Positions 11,718 to 21,842 of a stretch of DNA of 64,000 nt are shown in pieces. The number at the start of each line of letters is the position of its first letter. Positions within the stretch are counted from its first letter, which is position 1. The stretch lies in NCBI GenBank assembly GCA_002682825.1, contig NOKP01000030.1, forward strand, positions 257,924 through 321,923, in the 5' to 3' direction. The stretch is from Neonectria sp. B-13 (Eukaryota > Ascomycota > Sordariomycetes > Hypocreales > Nectriaceae). A program made the translations under genes and the position numbers. The notes under the pieces were generated by a model, which ran no database searches, had not been told where the DNA came from, and was given only the letters and a program-made list of their open reading frames with translations.

Positions 11718-12536
11718 ATGGCCCCGCTCTACCACAAAGCCCTCGTCCTCGGTGCCACGTCCGGCATTGGCGCCACCCTTGCTTCAAAGCTCGTCTCGAC
11801 TGGCACCAAAGTCATCGCTGTTGGTCGCCGTCAGGATCGCCTGGACGCGCTAGTCGAGGCTCACGGCGCGGACGGCCTCAGCGCCATTCGCTTCGATGTC
11901 ACTCGCCTGGACGACATTAAGGCCTTTGCCGAGTCCGTCTCGCTGGCCAACCCAGACCTGGACTGCGTCGTCATCAACTCTGGCATCCAAAGGGGCTTTG
12001 ATTTCTCCCAGCCGGAGTCCCTAGATCTGTCCAGTCTTGGCACCGAGCTGACCACCAATTACACGTCCGCCGTCTATCTCACTGCCGCATTTCTGCCACA
12101 TCTCAAGTCTCAGGCACGCGCCCATCTTGTTTATGTCAGTGCGACCTTGGGTCTCATCCCGTCCATGATCCGGACGCCCAACTACAATGCGTCCAAGGCT
12201 GCGCTTCACTCCTTTATAATGAACGTTCGGAGCCAACTTGTTGAGTCCGGGCACAGCAATGTACGCATGGTTGAGGTTTTCCCGCCCGCGGTGCAGACGG
12301 AGCTGCACGATGAGAACCATCAGCCAGACTTGGTGAACGGAGGAGAAATCGGCATGCCAGTCGTCACATTCGTAGATAAAATGCTGGAGGGACTGGCAGG
12401 CACCGACGACCAGTTTGCAGTTGGGCCAGGGGAAAATCTACTGAAAGAGGGTGGATGGGAGTCGGAGAGGGCGAGGTTGTACGAGGAACAGCAAGTCTCC
12501 ATAAAGAAGGCGCTGGCAAAGTATCTGAAGAAGTAA
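11718..12536 (+). CDS. Short-chain dehydrogenase/reductase (classical SDR)
   Basis: Single-exon gene, 272 residues, a normal length for a classical SDR. The Rossmann nucleotide-binding motif GATSGIG is at residues 12-18, with GRR following the second strand, which suggests NADP preference (inference). The NNAG position reads INSG. The catalytic Y156 and K160 lie in YNASK, preceded by a Ser in VSATLG. The C-terminal half has VFPPAVQTELH, typical of DltE-like fungal SDRs. The substrate cannot be inferred. The start at 11718 follows a Kozak-like GCGCC and places the glycine motif at the expected distance from the N-terminus. The cytosolic location is inferred from the lack of a signal peptide. 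Confidence 0.88.
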   Translation: MAPLYHKALVLGATSGIGATLASKLVSTGTKVIAVGRRQDRLDALVEAHGADGLSAIRFDVTRLDDIKAFAESVSLANPDLDCVVINSGIQRGFDFSQPESLDLSSLGTELTTNYTSAVYLTAAFLPHLKSQARAHLVYVSATLGLIPSMIRTPNYNASKAALHSFIMNVRSQLVESGHSNVRMVEVFPPAVQTELHDENHQPDLVNGGEIGMPVVTFVDKMLEGLAGTDDQFAVGPGENLLKEGGWESERARLYEEQQVSIKKALAKYLKK

Positions 12537-12890
12537 AGGATGGATCCAGTCGCCAACCATGCGACGCGCATTCTTGTCCAGAATCGAAGAATCGAAGAGT
12601 TTAGCCGGACTCAGGTCAATTCTGTGCTGTTTTCATTCCAGTGAGCTGGCCGCTACGGTTGGTTAACTTGATCTGTGGCAACCTTCCACCATTGTGTCAG
12701 CCCTCTGGGACACTATCCCACAATAAGCGAAACCCCTTTTTTATTTGAAATGAGCCACGGCTGTTCTGTGTACGGATCATCATTCATGCAAGCCTGCAAT
12801 CTAGATAAGAGAAAAGTTGATAATGATGTCTCGTACGTGGTTGAATTGGTAGCTACGAAGAACCAACAACTCAGATCTCTCCGTGTCGTA

Positions 12891-14435
12891 ATGGATGCCT
12901 TGAAACGCGTATTCGGAGCGGATCCAGCTAAGACGGCGCCGCCGCCGGTGGAGACGGACGATGTGTACCCCGTGCATATGCTGGACGACACCGGGTCACT
13001 CCGGGGCATCGTCGTTACGTGGACGCTACGCTTCAACGACGTGCTGGACGCTGACAAGCTGCACGCCTCGCTGTCGAAGCTGCTGGACATTGGAGACTGG
13101 AGGAAGGTCGGCGGACGGCTGAGATTAAAGGTACGCTTCTCTCGGTTCCATGGTCAATGCTACTGAACCAGCGAGCTCACACCGGCCAGGACAATGGAGA
13201 GCTGGAGATTTACGTCCCGCGGCCCTTCACGGCAGAGCGTCCTGCAGTGGCCTACTCGCACCAGACCCTAGCCGTGGACATCGAAGACCATCCGCTGGCG
13301 AAGACGCTCCCCAAGGCCACCGAGGGCGCGTCCATCCAGGCTGGGCCCGCCGGCTTCCGGGCCTTTGCGGCTCGTGAAGATGCGCCCGAGACGCTCGAGG
13401 AATACATCTACCATGACAGGCCGCAGCTGTCGCTGCACATCACGTCCTTCAACGACGCGACGCTAGTGGCCCTCTCGTGGCCGCGCACGCTGATGGATGT
13501 CATGGGCCAGCAAGCCCTGCTGCACAGCTGGTCCCTGGTGGTCGCCGGCCGGGAAGCCGACGTGCCGCCCATGCTCGGTGCGCGCGAGGACGCCGTGCGC
13601 CGCCGTGGATGGGCCCGGCGAGAAGGAGGAGTTCAAGATGGAGCAGCTGCGGCTGAAAGGATGGGCGATGCTCATGTTCGGGCTGCGGTTCGCCTGGGAC
13701 CTGCTCTGGAACCAGGTCGTCGAGACGCGCTCCGTCTACTTGCCCAAGAACGTCGTGGCTGCGCTGCGACGCCAGGCAGCGGAGGACTTGGTCGCCGCTG
13801 ACAACGGCGAGAAGCCCTTCATCAGCGAGGGCGACGTGCTGACGGCATGGGCAACGCGCGCTATAGCATCCTCGCTGCCGCAGCCACGGCCCGTGACGCT
13901 GCTGCACGTCGTCAACGCGCGCTTCCGCCTGCCGTCGCTGATGCAGGCTCCGGGCGTCTTCGTGCAGAACATGGCTGTGGCCGCCTTCACGTTCCTCTCG
14001 CCCGACGTCGCGACGGGACCTCTGGGACCAAGCGCTCTGGAGAACCGCCGCCATCTGATGGAGCAGGCAACCGAAGGGCAGCTGCTGGCCTTCCTGCGCC
14101 AGCTGCAGGGCGAGTCCAAGGCCGGCAGCGACCCGTCGATGGTGTGCGGCCAGTCGGACGCGCTGCTGGTTCCCTTCACCAACTGGACACGCGCCGACAT
14201 CTTCAAGACGGCCGACTTCGCTGCGGCGGTTGTGCGCGCCGGCGAGACGGGCCCGTCGCGGACTAACTCGCCCGGGACCATTGTGTTCCATCATGCGCAT
14301 TCGATGCGGACGAGCGCCGTCGTCAGGAATGTGGTCGTGCTGCTCGGCAAGGACCACGACGACGGACACTGGATGACTGGGGTTCTTCTACCCGCCACTT
14401 GGGCTAAGTTTGAAGAGGAGATAAAGAATATGTGA
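12891..14435 (+). pseudogene. Acyltransferase-family (HXXXD type) gene, frameshifted and lacking catalytic His
   Basis: Resembles fungal members of the plant-type transferase family (trichothecene/anthranoyl acyltransferase-like). Exon 1 is 12891..13130, starting MDALKRVFGADP and reaching VETDDVYPVH. The intron is 13131..13189 (donor GTACGC, TACTGAAC branch point, CCAG acceptor). Exon 2 starts at 13190 (DNGELEIYVP). The HXXXD site reads R-T-L-M-D in SWPRTLMDVMG, so the catalytic His is Arg (CGC where CAC would be expected). At about 13594-13606, inside a GC-rich repeat, the reading frame changes by one base: upstream ends LGAREDAV and downstream continues DGPGEKEEFKMEQ to the stop at 14435. 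No intron signals explain the shift. Both lesions together suggest a decayed gene, though a sequencing error at the GC run is possible for the frameshift. Confidence 0.7.
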
Positions 14436-14824
14436 ATTGGGATAGAGCGTTTTTTAATACTACTAAGGGGGGCCGGGAAGGGCGACTGAGCTCGCGAAGA
14501 GATACCATTAATTGCTGTCAAAAGCTTCACAAGATTAATTTACCTTGTCAATACTTTGCCTCATCCTCCTTAGTGAACTACTGCTTCGATTCTTCAATTA
14601 TTTGACAGACTGCAGTTAAACGTTCTTTCCAACACTACTCCCTGACATCTTATCCTAATCAATTTTACATCTTCAGATCCCATCCAGCAAAGCTATTCAT
14701 GCCAAATCGACACTGGTTAGTTACCCTGCACCCACCACGATCCACCACGTGACTCAAACAGTCACGCCCAAATTGACGCCAAACCAAGTATCGGACCATC
14801 ATCACCATCCTGTGACACGCCAAT

Positions 14825-16342
14825 ATGCGACTATTAAACCTCCACTCCCTAAAGATAGAGATATTTCTCGGTGATGTTCCTCCCTACGCCATCCTATCAC
14901 ATACATGGGGCAAGGGAGAAGCTACACTGCAGGATTTGGAAAGGGGTGACCTGGACGCCCTGCCAGGATGGAACAAGATCATTGGGTTCTGCAAGGCCGT
15001 CAAGGATTTCTTCCCCGAGCCCTTGGGATACGTCTGGGTCGATACCTGTTGCATCGATAAGACAAGCAGCGCCGAGCTGTCCGAGTCCATCAACGCCATG
15101 TTCCGCTGGTACCAAATGGCTCAGTGCTGCTTTGTCTATCTTGAAGACGTGGACCGTCAAGGCTGCACTGCAGCTGGTACCGAGTTCGAAGCTTCGCGAT
15201 GGTTTACCAGAGGCTGGACGCTTCAGGAGTTACTAGCACCACGCACGGTGGAGTTCTTTGATGGCAACTGGAACCACTTGGGTAACAAAAGGGATCTTGC
15301 CTCTGGCTTGTTGCTGAGAACTGGAATCGACGAGAAAGCACTGTTAAACGGCGACTTTTCATCAGCAAGTGTTGCCCAAAGAATGTCATGGGCTTCCGAG
15401 AGACAAACGACGAGGCCAGAGGACATGGCCTACTGCCTCCTCGGCATCTTCGACATAAGCATGACGATGCTCTATGGCGAGGGCGAGAAGGCGTTTATTC
15501 GGTTGCAGGAGGAAATTCTCAAAGAATACGACGACCATTCAATATTTGCCTGGGACTCTTCTGGCGTACCAGAGTCTGCCCACACCATCGGCATCCTGGC
15601 AACCCATCCCTCCTTCTTCAAGGATGCCAACACAATCGAACCCCATCCAAGTGGAGGAGATCCGCCAGTCGTTACCAACAAGGGCATCCAGATCAGCCTG
15701 CCGCTGATAGAGCTGCAGATGAATCCAGGTCAGACTCTTGGGATGCTTTCATGCTATTCGCAGGGCGATGTTGCCTCAGCCATAGGAATCCATCTTGTCA
15801 AGAGCTCCGTTCACAGCGACCAATACAGCCGAATACGTTCTAAACCCATAAGCGTTGCAAGCCGGGGTTCTGGGTTTAAGCCGCAGAAAGTGTACTTGGC
15901 GAAGAGAAACAAAGTCCTGAGAGACGAAGGCTCGGTTACCACGTGTTGGCTTCACTACGGCCCGGAGTCTACTATCCAGCCTATCCACACATACCCGCAG
16001 ACTTCTTGGCACCACAGTTCCTTGACGCGGAGCATGACAATGAACCTGGCGGGTGCATCGTCTGACAACATTACCACCGCAGTTGCGTTCAGAATTCCCT
16101 CCTGTGGGGACTTGTTCTGCATGCTTCTCAAATTGAAACCCAAGGAACGGACGAGCCAGCTGAGCATGATGCCTCTAGGCAAATCCGTAGGTGAATTGCC
16201 GGACAGGCTGGTCACTGAACCGCTCACCCCTGGCCCTGAACTAGAGTTACCTACCACCGAGGTATCAGGAGAATGCAATGTTCAGCTGATCCGAGGCACG
16301 TGGATGTACAAGATTACCGTTACCGTTGCCGATAAGGAGTAA
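14825..16342 (+). CDS. HET-domain protein (heterokaryon-incompatibility type)
   Basis: Single exon, 505 residues. The HET domain occupies about residues 20-250, shown by YAILSHTWG, YVWVDTCCIDK, WFTRGWTLQELLAP and EDMAYCLLGIFDISMTMLYG, all hallmark blocks. HET domains trigger cell death after non-self fusion or other recognition events. The remaining 250 residues are beta-rich and carry no WD40, NACHT or ankyrin repeats, so the recognition partner is not encoded in the same protein. The start at 14825 sits 20 residues before the first HET block, as in family members beginning MRLL. The neighbouring acyltransferase relic and tannase do not form an obvious incompatibility pair with it. Confidence 0.9.
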   Translation: MRLLNLHSLKIEIFLGDVPPYAILSHTWGKGEATLQDLERGDLDALPGWNKIIGFCKAVKDFFPEPLGYVWVDTCCIDKTSSAELSESINAMFRWYQMAQCCFVYLEDVDRQGCTAAGTEFEASRWFTRGWTLQELLAPRTVEFFDGNWNHLGNKRDLASGLLLRTGIDEKALLNGDFSSASVAQRMSWASERQTTRPEDMAYCLLGIFDISMTMLYGEGEKAFIRLQEEILKEYDDHSIFAWDSSGVPESAHTIGILATHPSFFKDANTIEPHPSGGDPPVVTNKGIQISLPLIELQMNPGQTLGMLSCYSQGDVASAIGIHLVKSSVHSDQYSRIRSKPISVASRGSGFKPQKVYLAKRNKVLRDEGSVTTCWLHYGPESTIQPIHTYPQTSWHHSSLTRSMTMNLAGASSDNITTAVAFRIPSCGDLFCMLLKLKPKERTSQLSMMPLGKSVGELPDRLVTEPLTPGPELELPTTEVSGECNVQLIRGTWMYKITVTVADKE

Positions 16343-16558
16343 TCAGTGGATAGATCACCGGGTACAGTAGAGTGGGCAACTATTCACCAGGAAAAAATGG
16401 TACATGATAAATTACAGCTCCAGGGCTTTATTTAAGACAGAGTTGCTTGTCATTGGGGTTTGACTTGTGAGTACATGAAGAAATTCCAGAAGTTTAGAAA
16501 AGGGTAGCATAGAATACAACAGGGTTCGAATATTCCAGAAAAGAAGTCGAAAGTGTGT

Positions 16559-18307
16559 CTAGTAGACGGGGAGCTTGAACGCGGGGAACTTATAAGTCCA
16601 GCTCTCGACAGAGTCCTTGTCATTGACACAGTCAAACGAGTCGCTGTTGCCGCGCCAGAGAGGACGAGTCGGCCACTGGCAGAGCATCTGAGTCTCGCCC
16701 TCGTTCGTGCCAGAGGAAACAGTAGCGTTGAGGCGGTTCGGCTTCACACCGTTCTCGACCCAGTCGATCATGATGTCCATGTTGTTCAGGGGGTACGGGC
16801 CAGGCTGGAGCGAGTTGGTTCCGCAGTGGCCTGCGCCAGGGACCAGATAGAACTGGTACCAGTCTTCGAGCGCCTTGAGGCTCTTCTCCTGCGACATGTC
16901 GCCGTACATGATGGAGCGGACAGACTGCCAGTAGCGGACCGACGAGGCGGCAGGGATGCTGGAGTCGGATTCGCCGTGGTAGTGCAGCATCTTGCCTCCG
17001 GACGACTGGAATGGAGTGAGATCTGGGAGCGTGGTCTGCAGGCTGTCCGTGTACCGCACCATGCCCGTGGTCATCCACTCGACCAGGGTGTCGTAGGTGA
17101 CGTTGTTCAGGTCGGACAGGTTGTCGAGATCTAGCAGCTGCACAAACTTGGTGACATACTCGCCGCCGGTCGACGGGATGCTCAACTCCCACGTCTCCGT
17201 GTCCGAGTTGTACTCAGTCTGCGCGTCGCCGAGATCAGAGGCAATCTGCCACGAGAGGTACGCCCGCTGTCCCTCGGAGTTGTGCAGCCCGTTGTAGATG
17301 GCCTCGGCAACAGCGACTCCTTCGGCGGACACGGTTCCGTTCTGCTCCGGCTGGCTGCTCGTCGTGCTGCCCTGGGCCTGGCGCTTGTCGAAGCCGAAGC
17401 CGAGAGAGGAGCTGGTCTTGGCGGCGCAGTAGTAGGATTCGCCGATGATGGATTTCAGGTCGAAGGTGAGCTTGCACAGATCGGTTCGGGAGACGACGCC
17501 GTCGGTTCTTCCGTCGAGAGGGTCGCACGCGGCGATGGTTGCGTTGACAATCTTGTCCATCTCGCACGGCGGCGGGTAGTATCCCAAGGTCTCCTCGACC
17601 ATGGACGAAAACACGTGGAGAACCTGCTGCTGCGCGAAACGGAAGGCCGGGGCACCTACAACCACACCATCGTACTCCTCGCCCCATCGCTGGACCTGGC
17701 TCATGCCCTCTCGTCCGCCGTCGGAGCATCCCTCGTAGTACGTGTAGATCTTGGTGTCGCTGGACGCGCCGTATAACGAGTTGGTCAGGGCTTTTCCAAC
17801 AAGGGTCATCTCGCCGAGGGCCTGGTATCCGAACATGTGGGTGGCGTCCCAGTTGATGGACCCATTTCCGTACAGAACCACCTCGTCGTAACTGTAGTTG
17901 AAGGCGTCGTAGCCTGCATCCGTGGCGCCTCCAACAGCGCCGTAGCCGAGGCCGCCAGTGGCGTCGCTGGAAAGGGAGAAACCTCCTCCTCCGGCAACGT
18001 AGAACCGGCTCTTGAAGGTCGAGGGGCTCGGGAAAGCGTACTTGAGGACCACCTCGTCGCCCTTACCGGTGTGCGTGTAGGCGATGGTGACATTGCAGTA
18101 GGTGTAAGCCGTGGTGCTGCCCATGCCGGAAGTTGCGTTGTACACGGCGCTCGCCGTCACAGACGATGGGATCAAGTCAATGCCGAGCAGGGTCCCGTTG
18201 GCAGGAATGGCGGCCTGCACGTTGGATACTGTGCAGACATCGGCGAGAGATGCGGCGCTGGCGGATGCTGCCAGAGCAGCGACAACGGCGCGCGAAGATT
18301 GACGCAT
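16559..18307 (-). CDS. Secreted tannase / feruloyl esterase family hydrolase
   Basis: Tannase-family serine esterases release gallic acid or hydroxycinnamic acids from plant polyphenol esters. Single exon, 582 residues. The first 18-20 residues form a signal peptide (AALAASASAASLA). The nucleophile S195 lies in GCSDGGREG; the acid D448 in HGESDSSIP; the base H494 in GAGHCG. The CS...HC pair flanking the nucleophile and base matches the family disulfide. A Lys308-Arg309 dibasic site (FDKRQAQG) in a low-complexity loop resembles the Kex2 cleavage point that splits fungal tannases into two linked subunits. Many N-glycosylation sequons are present. Tannase versus feruloyl esterase specificity cannot be decided from sequence alone. 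The gene is intact. Confidence 0.9.
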   Translation of the reverse strand: MRQSSRAVVAALAASASAASLADVCTVSNVQAAIPANGTLLGIDLIPSSVTASAVYNATSGMGSTTAYTYCNVTIAYTHTGKGDEVVLKYAFPSPSTFKSRFYVAGGGGFSLSSDATGGLGYGAVGGATDAGYDAFNYSYDEVVLYGNGSINWDATHMFGYQALGEMTLVGKALTNSLYGASSDTKIYTYYEGCSDGGREGMSQVQRWGEEYDGVVVGAPAFRFAQQQVLHVFSSMVEETLGYYPPPCEMDKIVNATIAACDPLDGRTDGVVSRTDLCKLTFDLKSIIGESYYCAAKTSSSLGFGFDKRQAQGSTTSSQPEQNGTVSAEGVAVAEAIYNGLHNSEGQRAYLSWQIASDLGDAQTEYNSDTETWELSIPSTGGEYVTKFVQLLDLDNLSDLNNVTYDTLVEWMTTGMVRYTDSLQTTLPDLTPFQSSGGKMLHYHGESDSSIPAASSVRYWQSVRSIMYGDMSQEKSLKALEDWYQFYLVPGAGHCGTNSLQPGPYPLNNMDIMIDWVENGVKPNRLNATVSSGTNEGETQMLCQWPTRPLWRGNSDSFDCVNDKDSVESWTYKFPAFKLPVY

Positions 18308-18900
18308 GCTGGGTTGAGTGAAAGTTGGAAACGAGTGGGATGAACAAGCTTTGGTTAAGTAGGGAATGTTCGACTGTCGAGAACTATTTCAGGAGATACT
18401 GTTGGTTTACAGTCGGCTCTTATACAACCCAGGCTGAACAAAGCTTTAAGCGGCGCGTCCATATTCGGATCTGAATACGCAATCACAAAATGATCTGATA
18501 GTCGACCTAGGCGCAAGCCGCGAACCTTACGTCACCAAACTACAGTAGCCGATAGTCCGACATCGAGTTCCCTTGTGAGGACGTCACTCAGTTGCCACGA
18601 GCCCGAGAGGACGACAGAGCACCACAGTGCGGAAGACTGTATGTGAAACGGAATAGGGCCGACGGTCCAAATGAAGGGGTTGAGGTGGGCATATAGACAT
18701 AGATTGAGTCCCGTTGCTGCAATGCAACTGTACTGTCTTTAGTCCATTTTGATGGATGGGAGTTCGCAGCCGGCGATAATTCGCAGGCGGGCTCCGACGA
18801 CCCGTAAATGAAACCCTGTCGGTACTTTTACCAGGACCGCATATGACATCAATTTTCTTTTTGAGTTTCTTGGGTGGCGTGGCAGTTCAAAGTCACAAGA

Positions 18901-19066
18901 GACGGTGGATCTTTCGACGGGCGATTTGAATCCGATAGGAGGCTGACGATGTAGAGTAAAAGGACGGTGGATATTCCCGACGGGCGATGCGAAGCCGATA
19001 GGACGTTGAGATCGTCGTTCAAAAGGGACAGTGGAGCAATCGACGGGTGATGCGAATCCGATTCGA
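18901..19066. repeat. Three imperfect tandem repeats of about 62-64 bp
   Basis: Units begin at 18901, 18963 and 19027, each opening GAC(G/A)GTGGA and containing CGACGGG(C/T)GAT followed by GAA(T/G)CCGAT. Spacing is 62 then 64 bp; the third unit is truncated. Substitutions are scattered. It lies about 600 bp upstream of the tannase start. Confidence 0.75.
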
Positions 19067-19761
19067 CGCCTGGCAATTTCAGTTTGCCCTAGCCATAAAA
19101 GTCCCGATCAAATTACGACGTCCACGAACCATTACGCGTACAGCCGGGACTTTTAAGTCTGAGCGCACCTAGAAGATTTTAGAAATTCGACCGGGGCCGA
19201 CGTCAATTGCAAAAGGCTTGGAATTCTCTATATAGCGAGTAGATGTATTAAAGAATGTGGCCCGGCTCGAATCTCACCTATTTGGCTATGAGCTGATCGG
19301 TGGACGCATTCTTTTGGTCTCAACTTCTCAGAGTATCTAGATCCAGACACTCGAAACCGAATCGTTTGCTTCATGATCCTTGCTATCAACAGCTTACACC
19401 TAGTATGATTAGATTGGGATTGGACAGCTTGATGGTCTCAGGCAAGTGGCGTTGCCTGCCGTGCACAAACACGCCTTTACCGTTAATCAGCTTTTTTCTC
19501 AGAGTCGCCGTCTTCAAAAATCTAGTAAGGATCAACATGTCACATGTGCGGCTCAGATGGAGGAATCTGCCTTGCTGGCCCACAAGGCAACTAGCTGCTT
19601 GGCGCTTCTTGGCTGCATCACGAGGCGGAACAGGATGGAAACGGTCTGGTTCTAATAACCGCTCAATTTCCTATTGCAATCACTCATTCTGGCTAAAGCA
19701 GTCCCTCAGCGGACGTCGATTTTACCCTGCTATCGATTTCTCCAGAGAAGCGCCCACCAAA

Positions 19762-19807
19762 TGATTTGAATCGCTGATTTGAATCGCTGATCTGAATCGC
19801 TGATCTC
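19762..19807. repeat. 13-bp tandem repeat (TGATTTGAATCGC)
   Basis: Two exact copies at 19762..19774 and 19775..19787, a third with one C for T change at 19788..19800, then a partial copy. The core GAATC resembles the core of the larger repeat 700 bp to the left. Confidence 0.8.
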
Positions 19808-20826
19808 GCGATCCCCTCATCTAGCGACTATGTGCCTTCCATTTTACCGACGGAAGAAACACCAATTTGATGTCCGCAATATTAACACGAACCATGTGAC
19901 CACGGACGCTTCAAGTTTTAGACGACGAAGATCCACGAAAAGAAAGTATGGAACAAGTCACGGGCACGGGTCCTCTCACGGAGGCATGTGACTCGGCTTT
20001 GCCAACTTTAGCAGCGATGGTGGAGGAGACTGATATGGGTTGTATGGAAATAATTGAAGGACAGTGAATGCTCCGCTAACTTGTGCGAGGTACCACTGTT
20101 ACTGAACATCGATGGGTGGCATGGGAGGTCTTATTAATCACGTTCAACTTGAAATTAACAGGACAACTAGCCACGAATCTAGATGCCCATGATTTCCCTT
20201 CTCGTTCATGATCCCGAGTTCATGCTGCTTTAACCTGAGCTCGGGGTGAGCCCAGGATGAGCCAACAAGAAATGTGAGCCTGCAGTCCCTCTTTTCGGCC
20301 TGGGTAGTAAAGTGGTTTGACCCGTATATAAACTGCCTTCTGCGCAAGGAGGGAAGCGCTCTTGGGAGTCATGGGCTTGTTGCTTGGCATGACCTTTGAG
20401 AAACCAGCTACAAGTCCAATGCAGTCTACACTGTCAGATGCACCTGGGACTACGTTCTCTATAAGTGGCTTCATCATCAGCCGTAGCCAGCTTGAAGTTC
20501 GCAGTGTACGATACGTCCGAGGTGGGTCAATTAACTCGCTGACGTCTTGAACCAGGCTTAGGTGATAACTACGATCCATGGCGGTTTCTTGTCTTAGATC
20601 ATGGCACGTTCCACTTGTTTGAGAGAGAGCCGCTCCAATGAACTTTCCGGTTCTCTTTATCACAGCATCCATAAACACAATTTGGAGAATTCAGCTTCCT
20701 CAAATGGAGCATCCTTGAGTTCCGTTTTCGGTGTTGCTCGTAGTGCCAATGCCTTTTCTCTACAGGCAATTGATTCAGCTTGCATGACTCGGTCTGCATG
20801 GACTCCCGTGAGCTTGTATAAGGCAT

Positions 20827-21720
20827 GAGCTCGTTGGCCGGTGTCATATCCGTCAAGGACAATTACGAAGCCTCCCAGTCAGCCAAAGAACTTATATTTT
20901 CCGTCCTGGGCTGGCAGTAGATGCTCTTCAAGCCCAACCTTCTCTCCTATGCGACTGGGGGATTCAACATTCTCGACGAGATGGATGGATACCATGGTGA
21001 AGCGCGGGTATGCCTCAATCAATCTCCTCTTTCAGGCAAATATGACCTACGCAGCTTTCTTCTTGGGTTCGGCATGATGCTCCCACCACGAAACTATTGC
21101 GCCTTCGACGACACGGATGATAAGAAGTTGTTCGACAATACCAAAGTGATCATCTCCAAGGAACTCAACGCACGCGTGTTAACCAGGGTCTGTGGTTTCA
21201 GGATTCAGGTTGACTCTCTCTCTTGTCATCTGGAACTGGATAGGCATTCTGGCACTCTATTTCTCTGTCGATATCCCTCGTTCTGCGTCTCGAGTATTTA
21301 AAGGCAGGATACAAAGGAGCGACGGAAGGGCCCTGTTCTCCGATGCGGGTTCGAAAGACCCGGATCAGTACCATGGGCGAGCGAGGAGGATGTCACGGAG
21401 CCGCTTCGGGAGATTCTGCTCTCCTACCGCTGCTCTTCGGCCAAAGCAGGCGATCGAGGAAACTGTTTCGACAGCTACGACCGTTTGCACACACACCGCA
21501 CGAAGGAAATGATCAGTTTTTGTCCCTGATTTGCAGCAAGAAGCAGTTCAATTGTCCAATTCAGCTAATTGAGCGAGAGGAGTACGACGTGGCTGGTGAC
21601 TTCCTGCGCCTTCGGAGTAGAATCTTACGGCTGAACAGTTATGCATCGAGCAAGAAGCCTCGCTCTATCCGACAGCTGTGGCATGATAAGCGCGACTCTA
21701 CCGCTTGGCTTGCGCTCTAG
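20827..21720 (+). pseudogene. Decayed paralogue of the gene at 1-1415
   Basis: Starts MSSLAGVISVKDNYEASQ and meets an in-frame TAG at 20918..20920, then continues LFKPNLLSYATGGFN. The block VDSLSCHLELDR followed by LFLCRYPSFC matches VDSVCMHLELNR and LFRYPSLC in the first gene of the window. A stop follows in this frame at about 21300. Further right, in other frames, LREILLSYR (near 21395..21425) matches YREVLLTYR, and LWHDKRDS (near 21676..21700) matches LYHDRRDI. At least one stop and two frame changes separate these pieces, and the C-terminal membrane helix is not clearly preserved. Order and spacing of the blocks support common descent. The function of the family is unknown. Confidence 0.65.
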
Positions 21721-21770
21721 AGTGTCTTAATTTTTGGTTCTGTGACTATCCTACTAGGAGTAGTTCAGAC

Positions 21771-21842
21771 GGTATTATAAGACGAATTGAACACCTATTG
21801 TGCTTGTTCCCATTTCTTGGCACTCAATCTCTGATCATTCTC
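21771..21842 (+). repeat. Fragment of dispersed repeat (inverted copy at 46879-46950)
   Basis: About 72 bp beginning GGTATTATAAGACG and ending GATCATTCTC is nearly identical to the reverse complement of 46879..46950. Differences are mostly T here for C there, including TATAAG for TACGAG, a RIP-like pattern. The matching segment at 46.9 kb spans the edge of a candidate LTR. Confidence 0.75.

Larger units (their letters stand above)
18308..20826. other. 2.5 kb interval upstream of tannase with tandem repeats
   Basis: Contains the tannase promoter (its proximal few hundred bases), a three-unit 62-64 bp repeat at 18901..19066 and a 13-bp repeat at 19762..19807. An open frame at 19300..19764 (plus) and one at 20220..20678 (minus) have no recognisable motif. 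They may be remnants of the family found in the next entry or of a transposon, but this cannot be shown. Confidence 0.45.

Noticed and set aside
14825..18307. HET gene and adjacent tannase as a functional pair
   Set aside because: Convergent, unrelated families; adjacency alone is not evidence of a system.
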